A stretch of 64,000 nt of DNA from Timonella corticicola (GTDB lineage Bacteria > Actinomycetota > Actinomycetes > Actinomycetales > Cellulomonadaceae), in contig NZ_JBHUOP010000001.1 in NCBI RefSeq assembly GCF_042683685.1, positions 620,001 through 684,000 of the forward strand, given 5' to 3'. Made by a program: the position numbers and the translations under genes. Shown here in pieces: positions 1 through 7,372 of the stretch (positions within the stretch are counted from its first letter, which is position 1; each line of letters opens with the position of its first letter). The notes under the pieces were generated by a model. The model was not told where the DNA came from and did no database searches. It saw only the letters and a list, made by a program, of their open reading frames with translations.

Positions 1-90
1 GGTAACCTTGGTTAGTTCGATCCCCATGCGCTCAATGAGCGTACCCTGAAGTGAAAAACCGGCAGTGTTCAACGTGTCGTTTGATTCCAT
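1..90 (-). CDS. Hotdog-fold (PaaI-like) thioesterase, N-terminal fragment
   Basis: This is the first 30 codons of a gene that runs off the left edge. Read on the minus strand from ATG at 90, it gives a peptide containing GTLIERMGIELTKVT. That resembles the N-terminus of actinobacterial PaaI-family acyl-CoA thioesterases, which open with a similar L-ERMGIE block. It is divergent from polA, and its start region would overlap polA if polA began at 65, which favours the later polA start. There is no strong Shine-Dalgarno before this ATG, so the exact start is uncertain. The catalytic part lies outside the window, and the call rests on a short similarity recognised by eye. Confidence 0.5.
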   Translation of the reverse strand, partial: MESNDTLNTAGFSLQGTLIERMGIELTKVT

Positions 91-109
91 ACAAGATAGG
101 TTTGCAGGT

Positions 110-2800
110 GTGAACGAGTTTGCGCGACCCCGTCTCTTAATTATCGATGGCCATTCGATGGCCTTCCGAGCCTTTTTCGCGCTGCCGGCGGACAAATTTG
201 TCACGTCAGGTGGCGCTCACACCAATGCGGTGCACGGTTTCATCAATATGCTTGTCTCTCTGATCACGCAGGAGAAGCCAACCCATATCGGTGTGGCTTT
301 CGACGCTGGTTCGCATACCTTCAGGACCGATGAATATCCCGAATACAAGGGTGGTCGAGACGCCACCCCTGAGGAGTTCAAGGGACAGGTGCCGCTCCTC
401 AAGGATGTGCTTGCGTCTATGAACATCAAGTTCCTCGACAAGGACATGTTCGAGGCCGACGACATCCTTGCAACCTGGGCTGCCGAGGCGACCGCGAACG
501 ACATGGAGGTTCTCGTGTGTTCCGGCGACCGCGACGCATTCCAGTTGGTCAACGAACATGTGACCGTGCTCTATCCGGTCAAGGGCGTTTCGGAACTCAA
601 GCGTTACACACCGGAAGCGGTTGAGGAGAAATACGGGGTTAGACCAGAGAACTATCCTGACCTTGCAGCGCTGACGGGGGAGACCGCAGACAACATTCCC
701 GGAGTCCCCGGCGTCGGCCCCAAGACCGCCGCTAAGTGGATCACTCAGTTCGGTTCGCTTGAGGCGATCCTGGATGGTGCCGACACGATCAAGGGCAAGG
801 TTGGCGACAATCTTCGCGCGCACCTTGATCAGGTTCGCCGCAATCGTCAGATCAACCGACTGCTGACCGACGTTGATTTGGCAATCGGGGTGCTGGACCT
901 GGGCATGGCTCCGTGGGACCGCGAGGCGATGAACGAGATCTTCGACGTCCTCGAGTTTCGCACGCTACGTGAGCGCCTGTTCAAGTTGATGCCCGCTGGT
1001 GAGGTTGAGGGCTCAGCGGTTCAGACGCCCGATATCGAACTCGATGTCACAATCTTTGACTCTGAGCACACTGTGTTGGACTGGCTCGACGCGGCTGGAC
1101 CTGACCCCGTGTCCGTCGTGGTTGAGGGCACGCAGACCCCGTACGGCGGGTCGGCCTGGACCGTCGCGCTCGGAAGCACTGGAGATCGTGTGGGCGTTGC
1201 ACGGCTCGATGAACTCTCGGACGCCAACACGGTTGCGCTGCGTGACTGGCTCGCCAACCAACAGGCTCCCAAGGTCGTCCACAACGTGAAGGGCGTATGG
1301 CACGCCTTGAACCGCTTTTCCGGTGGAATCAGGGGCGTCCGGTTCGATGTGGAGTTGGGCGCCTATCTGGCGCACCCAGACCAGCGTACCTATGGCCTTG
1401 ACGTGCTTGCGGAGCGCTACCTCTTCACCTCTCTCGCTCCAACCGAGACTTCGGGTCAGGGAGAGTTCGATCTGGGTCTTGAAGACGACAGCCAAAACCA
1501 ACGGCTCGCTCTTCAGGCATCGGCAGTGTTGAAACTTGAGGCGCTCCTGCGAACTGAACTGCGGGAACGTAATTCGCTCTCGCTGATCGAGGACTTGGAA
1601 CTTCCGCTCGCGGACGTGCTGGCTTCGATGGAGCACGACGGCGTTGCCATCGACACTCAGCACCTGCGTGGCTTGGAGGGCTTCTTCGCTCAGGAAGCAG
1701 AAACAGCGGCAAACGAGGCGTACGAGGCCATTGGCCGGAAGGTCAACCTTGGTTCGCCGAAGCAACTCCAAGAGGTCCTGTTCGACCAACTGGACATGCC
1801 CAAGACCAGGAAGACGAAGACCGGTTACACCACGGACGCCGCGGCGCTCTCAGACCTGTTCGAGAAGACCCAGCATCCATTCCTCAAGCATCTGCTGTCG
1901 TACCGCGACGTCACGAAACTCAAGCAGACCGTTGAGACTCTGCTGAAGTCGGTCACGCCGGATGACCGTATACACACGACCTTCCAACAGACCGTAGCGG
2001 CAACGGGTCGTCTGAGCTCGACTGATCCGAACCTGCAGAACATTCCCGTGCGTTCAGAGATGGGCCGCCGTATCCGTGAGGCATTCATCGTGGGCGAGGG
2101 ATATGAAACCCTCATCACGGCAGACTACTCGCAGATCGAAATGCGCATCATGGCGCACCTGTCTGGTGACGACAGTCTGATCGCGGCCTTCAAGGCTGGG
2201 GAGGACCTGCACAACTACGTCGGCTCCCGTGTGTTCAACGTGTCCACCGACGAGGTCACACCCGAGATGCGATCAAAGGTCAAGGCGATGAGCTATGGCC
2301 TGGCCTACGGCCTCACAGATTTTGGACTGTCCAAACAGCTCAAGGTGTCGGTGTCTGAAGCACGCACGCTCATGGAGGACTACTTCGAACGCTTTGGGGG
2401 CGTGAGCAGGTACCTTCACGAGGTGGTCGAGCAGGCTCGGGTGGACGGCTACACCGAAACGATTCTGGGACGCCGTCGTTACCTCCCCGACCTGACGAGC
2501 GACAACCGGCAACGCCGTGAGAACGCCGAGCGCGTTGCTCTCAACGCACCGATCCAGGGAAGCGCAGCCGACATCATCAAGATCGCCATGATCCGGGTGG
2601 ACAAGCGCCTGCGTGAGGAGAACCTCGAGTCGCGTCTACTCCTACAGATCCATGACGAACTCCTCATCGAGGCTGCCTCCGGCGAGATCGAAGAGGTCGA
2701 GGCCATCCTGCGCGAGGAGATGTCGGGTGCGATGGAACTCTCGGTTCCGCTCTCTGTGTCCGTGGGACGGGGCAGGAACTGGCACGAGGCCGGTCACTGA
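110..2800 (+). CDS. polA: DNA polymerase I
   Basis: Replicative and repair polymerase that removes RNA primers and fills gaps. Domains in order: 5'-3' exonuclease/flap domain (about residues 1-300, starting LLIIDGHSMAFRAFFALP), a degenerate 3'-5' exonuclease-like domain (about 310-520), and a family A polymerase domain. The polymerase domain has motif A DYSQIEMR, motif B KAMSYGLAYG and motif C QIHDELL. The acidic DxE proofreading motif is not visible (VSVVVEG occupies that place), as is usual in actinobacterial PolA, so it is probably not proofreading. The frame is open from GTG at 65. I prefer GTG at 110 because it follows GATAGG at 95-100 and avoids overlap with the divergent thioesterase start. 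Length is about 896 residues, normal for the family. Confidence 0.95.
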   Translation: MNEFARPRLLIIDGHSMAFRAFFALPADKFVTSGGAHTNAVHGFINMLVSLITQEKPTHIGVAFDAGSHTFRTDEYPEYKGGRDATPEEFKGQVPLLKDVLASMNIKFLDKDMFEADDILATWAAEATANDMEVLVCSGDRDAFQLVNEHVTVLYPVKGVSELKRYTPEAVEEKYGVRPENYPDLAALTGETADNIPGVPGVGPKTAAKWITQFGSLEAILDGADTIKGKVGDNLRAHLDQVRRNRQINRLLTDVDLAIGVLDLGMAPWDREAMNEIFDVLEFRTLRERLFKLMPAGEVEGSAVQTPDIELDVTIFDSEHTVLDWLDAAGPDPVSVVVEGTQTPYGGSAWTVALGSTGDRVGVARLDELSDANTVALRDWLANQQAPKVVHNVKGVWHALNRFSGGIRGVRFDVELGAYLAHPDQRTYGLDVLAERYLFTSLAPTETSGQGEFDLGLEDDSQNQRLALQASAVLKLEALLRTELRERNSLSLIEDLELPLADVLASMEHDGVAIDTQHLRGLEGFFAQEAETAANEAYEAIGRKVNLGSPKQLQEVLFDQLDMPKTRKTKTGYTTDAAALSDLFEKTQHPFLKHLLSYRDVTKLKQTVETLLKSVTPDDRIHTTFQQTVAATGRLSSTDPNLQNIPVRSEMGRRIREAFIVGEGYETLITADYSQIEMRIMAHLSGDDSLIAAFKAGEDLHNYVGSRVFNVSTDEVTPEMRSKVKAMSYGLAYGLTDFGLSKQLKVSVSEARTLMEDYFERFGGVSRYLHEVVEQARVDGYTETILGRRRYLPDLTSDNRQRRENAERVALNAPIQGSAADIIKIAMIRVDKRLREENLESRLLLQIHDELLIEAASGEIEEVEAILREEMSGAMELSVPLSVSVGRGRNWHEAGH

Positions 2801-2849
2801 TAACTTGAGCCCGCCCTGAGTCCTGGAGAGGCCTTGAGGCGCGAAGCGC

Positions 2850-2886
2850 GAAGCGCGCCGCACCCACGCTGGGTGCGGCGCGCTTC
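2850..2886. terminator. Perfect 16-bp hairpin between convergent genes
   Basis: A GC-rich inverted repeat (2850-2865 against 2871-2886, 5-nt loop) lies between the ends of polA (+) and the methyltransferase gene (-). There is no T-run. Its position between convergent genes suggests a bidirectional terminator of the tail-less type common in actinobacteria. Confidence 0.7.
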
Positions 2887-2920
2887 GACGTTCACCATCG
2901 GATCGTCGGCAAGCAGGAAA

Positions 2921-3730
2921 CTAGGCAGGCTTATCGCACACAAAAATGGCGGTTCCAGGGAGGAGCGCTCCGCGCTCCGGCCCCCAGCCACCCCACACGT
3001 TCGTGTTCTCGTGCGGCCACTCCGGCTCAACCACATCAACGATGCGCAGGCCCGATGCCGCAATATCTCGGACGTGATCGCCAATCGTGCGGTGATATTC
3101 GGCGTACTCAACCCGGCCCGCGGCATCGAACTCAACGTACGGATCACGTGCGAAATAGGAACGCGTGATGGTCGTGCCGTGGCGAGTCGGGTCATCGGGG
3201 AACATCCACCGCGCCGGGTGGGTCACCGAACACACCCAGCGCCCACCTGGCGCAAGCACGCGAAAGATCTCCGTGTGAATCCTACGCGCGTCGGGCACAA
3301 AGGGAATCGCCCCAAATGACGTGAACGCGGCATCGAAGCTTCTGTCCGCGAACGGCAATGTCCGCGCATCACACTGGACAACTGGCACCCGCGTGCCAGC
3401 AGTTTCGTCTATCTGACGACCAGCCACCAGCATCGCATGCGACAGATCGCTCGCCACGACACGCGCGCCGCGGCGCGCCAACCAACGCGAACACTGGCCT
3501 GCCCCGGAACCAATTTCCAGAATCTGCTTTCCGACGAGTCGGTCAGTTGGTCCAAGCAGTTGCGCCTGTGATTCGCGTAGTCCTTCGGGACCCCACACGA
3601 ACTCGGCATCCCCCAGAAAATCCCCGTTCTCTTCGAGGTACTCTGCGGCATTGGCATCCCACCACGACTGTGCAGCCGCAGATGCAGCGGGTTCGGGAAT
3701 ATCCTCATAACCAATTCGTCCATGACTCAT
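2921..3730 (-). CDS. Class I SAM-dependent methyltransferase
   Basis: A 269-residue Rossmann-fold methyltransferase of unknown substrate. Motif I is visible as ILEIGSGAGQCSRWLA (about residues 70-85), followed by an acidic loop (VVASDLSHAML) and FDAAFTSFGAIPFV as the motif IV region. The C-terminal half contains tryptophan-rich NVWGGWGPERG. ATG at 3730 has a good AGGAGC Shine-Dalgarno upstream on the minus strand. Genes of this kind are often found beside polA in actinobacteria, convergent with it as here. Its promoter region is shared with pfkA and carries repeated AGGTRA motifs. Small molecule, quinone, RNA or protein substrates are all possible. Confidence 0.8.
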   Translation of the reverse strand: MSHGRIGYEDIPEPAASAAAQSWWDANAAEYLEENGDFLGDAEFVWGPEGLRESQAQLLGPTDRLVGKQILEIGSGAGQCSRWLARRGARVVASDLSHAMLVAGRQIDETAGTRVPVVQCDARTLPFADRSFDAAFTSFGAIPFVPDARRIHTEIFRVLAPGGRWVCSVTHPARWMFPDDPTRHGTTITRSYFARDPYVEFDAAGRVEYAEYHRTIGDHVRDIAASGLRIVDVVEPEWPHENTNVWGGWGPERGALLPGTAIFVCDKPA

Positions 3731-3795
3731 GGGTGCTCCTGGGAAGTTTTAGGTGGGGTCCGCACTGGGCGAATCAACGCTTCGTCGCTTCGATT

Positions 3796-3853
3796 CTAGG
3801 TGAGCAGGACTTAAGTTTTACCTGACATTCACGATGAGAAGGTAAGGTAAAAC
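3796..3853. promoter_or_regulatory. Cluster of AGGTRA half-sites in the pfkA/methyltransferase divergent region
   Basis: Within 58 bp there are AGGTGA (3798), GTTTTACCT (3815-3823) and AAGGTAAGGTAAAACC ending near 3854. The 9-mers GTTTTACCT and AGGTAAAAC (3845-3853) form a perfect inverted repeat with a 21-bp spacer. The stretch 3796-3814 also agrees with about 12 of 19 positions of the DtxR/IdeR iron box as I recall it. It lies between two divergent genes, so it is not a terminator. An operator is an inference. Confidence 0.35.
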
Positions 3854-3937
3854 CGCTGGAAGAATCCGCCGATAGGGTTCATTTTCGGTACGAAACGTCT
3901 CACGTGGCGCCCGCGCCACTTACTCAGGGAGTTATGA

Positions 3938-4960
3938 ATGCGCATCGGCCTGCTCACAGGTGGAGGGGACTGCCCAGGACTCAACGCCGCAATTCGAGCG
4001 GTAGTTAAGCAGGGACTCGGCGAGTACGGTCACCAGATCATCGGTTTCCGTAATGGCTGGAAGGGCGTGGTTGATGGTGATGTGGTCCAGTTGGACCGCG
4101 CCAACATCCGCAACATCCTGCCACAGGGTGGCACCATGCTCGGAACCGCACGCTTCCACCCGCACTCCGCAGGCGGTATGGAACAGGTTATGGCCACCCT
4201 CGAGGCCGAGCGCATCGAGGCTCTCATCTGCATCGGTGGTGACGGAACCCTCAACGCGGCGCAGAAGGTCGCTGAGGAGGGCATCAAGATCGTCGCGATC
4301 CCCAAGACGATCGACAACGACGTCTACGGAACAGACCTCTCCATCGGCTACCACACGGCAGTGAACATCGCGACCGAGGCCATCGACCGCATCCACACCA
4401 CCGCGGAGTCCCACAACCGCGTCATGGTTGTGGAGGTCATGGGGCGCCACGCCGGATGGATCGCATCCGCTGCCGGTATCGCCGGTGGAGCCGAGGTTGT
4501 GCTGACGCCTGAGGAGCCATTCGACATCGAAAAGATCGTGAAGTTCCTGAGGCATCGTCACAAGGCTCACGCAAACTTCTCGATCATCGTGGTTGCGGAA
4601 GGTGCCGCACCCGCAAAGGGAAGCGCAATGGACTTTGAGGTCCAACTCGGACAGTACGGCGAGATCATCGCCGGTGCCATCGGTGAGCGGGTATCGAAGG
4701 AAATCCAGGAACGCACCGGGTTCGACACCCGCCTCACCGTTCTCGGACACGTGCAGCGCGGTGGTACGCCAACCCCAACCGACCGTATCCTCGGTTCCCG
4801 CTTCGGTGTTGCCGCAGTAGACGCAATCACCCAGGGACAGACCAACGTGATGACCGCCCTCCGTAACGACGAGATCGTGCTTGTGCCACTTGAGGAAATC
4901 GCAGGCAAGCTCAAGACCGTCCCAGACGAGTTGCTTCGCGTGGCGAAGGCGCTGGCTTAA
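3938..4960 (+). CDS. pfkA: 6-phosphofructokinase
   Basis: Phosphorylates fructose 6-phosphate to fructose 1,6-bisphosphate, the committed step of glycolysis, in the cytoplasm. The 340-residue protein has the nucleotide loop LTGGGDCPGLNAAIRA at the N-terminus, GGDGTLNAA near residue 100, and PKTIDND with the catalytic aspartate near 125. MGRHAGW and GHVQRGG bind the substrate. The glycine after GGD is typical of ATP-dependent enzymes, while the Lys of PKTIDND is shared with the mixed ATP/PPi actinobacterial group III, so I infer ATP use. ATG at 3938 follows AGGGAG at 3926-3931. A strong hairpin follows, so the gene is probably monocistronic. Confidence 0.95.
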   Translation: MRIGLLTGGGDCPGLNAAIRAVVKQGLGEYGHQIIGFRNGWKGVVDGDVVQLDRANIRNILPQGGTMLGTARFHPHSAGGMEQVMATLEAERIEALICIGGDGTLNAAQKVAEEGIKIVAIPKTIDNDVYGTDLSIGYHTAVNIATEAIDRIHTTAESHNRVMVVEVMGRHAGWIASAAGIAGGAEVVLTPEEPFDIEKIVKFLRHRHKAHANFSIIVVAEGAAPAKGSAMDFEVQLGQYGEIIAGAIGERVSKEIQERTGFDTRLTVLGHVQRGGTPTPTDRILGSRFGVAAVDAITQGQTNVMTALRNDEIVLVPLEEIAGKLKTVPDELLRVAKALA

Positions 4961-4987
4961 TCGCAGGCGCTCCCGCATAAGCGGACG

Positions 4988-5040
4988 AAGGCCCTCGAAC
5001 GTGGGCGGATTCACAGTCAATCCGCCCACGCGAGGGCCTT
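4988..5040 (+). terminator. pfkA terminator
   Basis: Long hairpin 28 bases after pfkA: 4988-4997 plus 5000-5011 pair with 5019-5030 plus 5031-5040. There is one AA bulge and a 7-nt loop. The tail is only weakly T-rich (TTAACTGTTT). Confidence 0.85.
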
Positions 5041-5046
5041 AACTGT

Positions 5047-5076
5047 TTGACCCTGTTTCGGGTGCGCAGGTAGGCT
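5047..5076 (+). promoter_or_regulatory. Probable rpsA promoter
   Basis: TTGACC (5047-5052) and TAGGCT (5071-5076) are separated by 18 bp and fit a housekeeping sigma promoter. They sit just after the pfkA terminator. Transcription would begin near 5083, leaving a leader of about 97 nt before rpsA, which could allow the feedback control known for some S1 genes. Confidence 0.5.
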
Positions 5077-5179
5077 AGAACATGGTGTTTTGATTCAATT
5101 TGCGTTTGTCGCGCTCATTTTTCTCGACATCATTCATCTATCCGCACTACTTTTTGTCCGCATCGGAGCATTAGACTCA

Positions 5180-6646
5180 ATGAGCAACAACACCCCTCAG
5201 GTCGCTATCAACGACATTGGTACCGAGGAAGAATTCCTCGCTGCAGTTGACGCAACCATCAAGTACTTCAACGATGGCGACATCGTTGAGGGCACCATTG
5301 TCAAGGTTGACCGCGACGAGGTACTCCTCGACATCGGCTACAAGACCGAAGGTGTCATCCCATCTCGCGAACTCTCCATCAAGCATGATGTAGACCCAGG
5401 CGAGGTTGTAAACGTAGGCGACGCCGTCGAGGCACTCGTTCTCCAGAAGGAGGACAAGGAAGGTCGTCTGATCCTGTCCAAGAAGCGCGCACAGTACGAG
5501 CGCGCCTGGGGCACCATCGAGAAGATCAAGGAAGAGGACGGCGTCGTTACCGGTACCGTCATCGAGGTTGTCAAGGGTGGTCTTATCCTCGACATCGGTC
5601 TTCGCGGCTTCCTCCCAGCATCCCTCGTGGAGATGCGTCGTGTCCGCGACCTCATGCCATACGTTGGCAAGGAGATCGAGGCCAAGATCATCGAGCTCGA
5701 CAAGAACCGCAACAACGTTGTTCTGTCCCGCCGCGCATGGCTCGAGCAGACCCAGTCCGAGGTTCGCTCCACCTTCCTCCAGACCCTCCAAAAGGGTCAG
5801 GTACGCCCAGGTGTTGTTTCCTCCATCGTCAACTTCGGTGCATTCGTTGACCTTGGCGGCGTAGACGGTCTCGTCCACGTTTCCGAGCTCTCCTGGAAGC
5901 ACATCGACCACCCAGGTGAGGTCGTTGAGGTTGGTCAGGAAGTTACTGTTGAGGTTCTCGACGTTGACTTCGACCGCGAGCGTGTATCGCTGTCCCTCAA
6001 GGCAACCCAGGAAGACCCATGGCAGACCTTCGCTCGCACCCACGCGATCGGACAGGTTGTACCAGGTAAGGTCACCAAGCTCGTTCCATTCGGTGCATTC
6101 GTTCGCGTTGAGGACGGCATCGAGGGTCTCGTGCACATCTCCGAACTCGCTGTTCGCCACGTTGACCTGCCAGAGCAGGTTGTCAACGTTGGCGACGACG
6201 CATTCGTCAAGGTCATCGACATCGACCTTGAGCGTCGCCGCATCTCGCTGTCGTTGAAGCAGGCAAACGAGGGTGTTGACCCAGAGTCCGAAGAGTTCGA
6301 CCCAGCACTCTACGGCATGGCCGCTGAGTACGACGAGCAGGGTAACTACAAGTACCCAGAGGGCTTCGACCCAGAGACCGAAGAGTGGCTCGAGGGCTTC
6401 GAGGCACAGCGCGAGGCTTGGGAGAACGAATACGCCAAGGCACACGCACGCTGGGAAGCACACCGCAAGCAGGTTGCAGAAGCCGCTAAGGCAGACGCCG
6501 AAGCAGCAGCCGCCGCTGGCGACGCAGCCGAGGAAGAAGCACCAGCTTCCTACTCGTCCGCTCCGGTTGAAGAGGTCGCCGCTGAAGGTACCCTCGCATC
6601 CGACGAGGCTCTCGCAGCACTGCGTGAGAAGCTCACCGGAAACTGA
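5180..6646 (+). CDS. rpsA: 30S ribosomal protein S1
   Basis: RNA-binding ribosomal protein that helps recruit mRNA to the 30S subunit. The 488-residue product has four S1/OB-fold repeats, at about residues 35-105, 122-188, 208-278 and 294-364. Examples are GDIVEGTIVKVDRDEVLLDIG and GAFVDLGGVDGLVHVSELS. The C-terminal tail is acidic and alanine-rich. The frame is open from 5090, but the extra 30 residues are hydrophobic and unlike S1. ATG at 5180, after GGAGC at 5165-5169, starts the normal sequence MSNNTPQVAI. Codons ending CCA and GCA dominate, the same highly expressed style as gap and pgk. Its place after polA is typical. Confidence 0.95.
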   Translation: MSNNTPQVAINDIGTEEEFLAAVDATIKYFNDGDIVEGTIVKVDRDEVLLDIGYKTEGVIPSRELSIKHDVDPGEVVNVGDAVEALVLQKEDKEGRLILSKKRAQYERAWGTIEKIKEEDGVVTGTVIEVVKGGLILDIGLRGFLPASLVEMRRVRDLMPYVGKEIEAKIIELDKNRNNVVLSRRAWLEQTQSEVRSTFLQTLQKGQVRPGVVSSIVNFGAFVDLGGVDGLVHVSELSWKHIDHPGEVVEVGQEVTVEVLDVDFDRERVSLSLKATQEDPWQTFARTHAIGQVVPGKVTKLVPFGAFVRVEDGIEGLVHISELAVRHVDLPEQVVNVGDDAFVKVIDIDLERRRISLSLKQANEGVDPESEEFDPALYGMAAEYDEQGNYKYPEGFDPETEEWLEGFEAQREAWENEYAKAHARWEAHRKQVAEAAKADAEAAAAAGDAAEEEAPASYSSAPVEEVAAEGTLASDEALAALREKLTGN

Positions 6647-6684
6647 TCTGACCCGCATCCCGTGCGGATGCTAGTGGATTGACT

Positions 6685-6717
6685 CGAAGGCCGACTGTAT
6701 TTTCCAGTCGGCCTTCG
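6685..6717 (+). terminator. rpsA terminator
   Basis: Perfect 13-bp hairpin (6685-6697 with 6705-6717, 7-nt loop), 38 bases after the rpsA stop and just before pcp. There is no long T-tail. Confidence 0.85.
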
Positions 6718-6733
6718 GCGTATCATCGTGTCT

Positions 6734-7372
6734 ATGCGCCATAAAGTTCTGCTGACCGGATTTGAACCCTTCGACGGAGCAGCCCACAACCCCTCAATAG
6801 ATGCGGTGCGCACGCTAGCGCAGGAAGGTATCGAGGGAATCTCCTTGGAGGTACTGGAATTACCAGTCGAGTTCGTGGGTGCGGGGGAGTTGGTGTGTGC
6901 GGCCATAGCGCGTATCCAACCTGACATTGTGCTGAGCGTTGGTCTTGCCGCCGGTCGCTACGACATTACTGTTGAACGGGTTGCGGTCAATCTGGCCGAT
7001 GCCCGTATCGCCGACAACAGTGGCGAGCAGCCAGTCGATCAGGAACTTGCGACCGGTGGGGTAGCAGCCTACTTCAGCACTCTGCCCGTCAAGGAGATCG
7101 TCGCTGCGATCCGGGGCACCGATGTTGCGGCCTCCTTGTCCTATAGCGCGGGAACCTACGTGTGCAACGCGGTCATGTACCACGCGCTGCGTGTCACCGC
7201 TGACGGCTCGACCCAGGCGGGGTTCATTCACGTACCGGATGTGTACGCAGTCGACTCCAAGATGACACTGGAGGACGTTGTAACAGGCCTGCGAGCGGCT
7301 GTACTCACCTGCACCGGGGATAGGGCCGAACTAAGCCTTGAAGAAGCCGCAGCGATGGGCCGCGAGTACTAG
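6734..7372 (+). CDS. pcp: Pyrrolidone-carboxylate (pyroglutamyl) peptidase
   Basis: Cysteine peptidase of family C15 that removes N-terminal pyroglutamate from peptides. The family start VLLTGFEPFDG is present. The catalytic triad is visible as Glu in TVERVAVNLAD, Cys in SAGTYVCNAVMY and His in GFIHVP (residues 83, 146 and 168 when counted from GTG 6728). Length, about 212 residues, is normal. GTG at 6728 is also possible, but no Shine-Dalgarno is visible. TATCAT at 6721-6726 would place the transcript start at about ATG 6734, so a leaderless mRNA is likely. The 3' end overlaps the convergent ABC transporter gene by 4 bases. Confidence 0.9.
   Translation: MRHKVLLTGFEPFDGAAHNPSIDAVRTLAQEGIEGISLEVLELPVEFVGAGELVCAAIARIQPDIVLSVGLAAGRYDITVERVAVNLADARIADNSGEQPVDQELATGGVAAYFSTLPVKEIVAAIRGTDVAASLSYSAGTYVCNAVMYHALRVTADGSTQAGFIHVPDVYAVDSKMTLEDVVTGLRAAVLTCTGDRAELSLEEAAAMGREY

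Noticed and set aside
3932..5029. 365-codon open frame antisense to pfkA
   Set aside because: Low-complexity, Asp/Val/Leu-rich product caused by codon bias of pfkA; it runs through the terminator hairpin.
5177..6658. 493-codon open frame antisense to rpsA
   Set aside because: It is the exact shadow of the biased rpsA codons, has no family similarity and no ribosome site; the sense strand encodes four clear S1 domains.
6750..6780. tRNA-like GGATTTGAACCC on the plus strand
   Set aside because: It is part of the pcp coding sequence (LTGFEPFD); no cloverleaf can be drawn around it.
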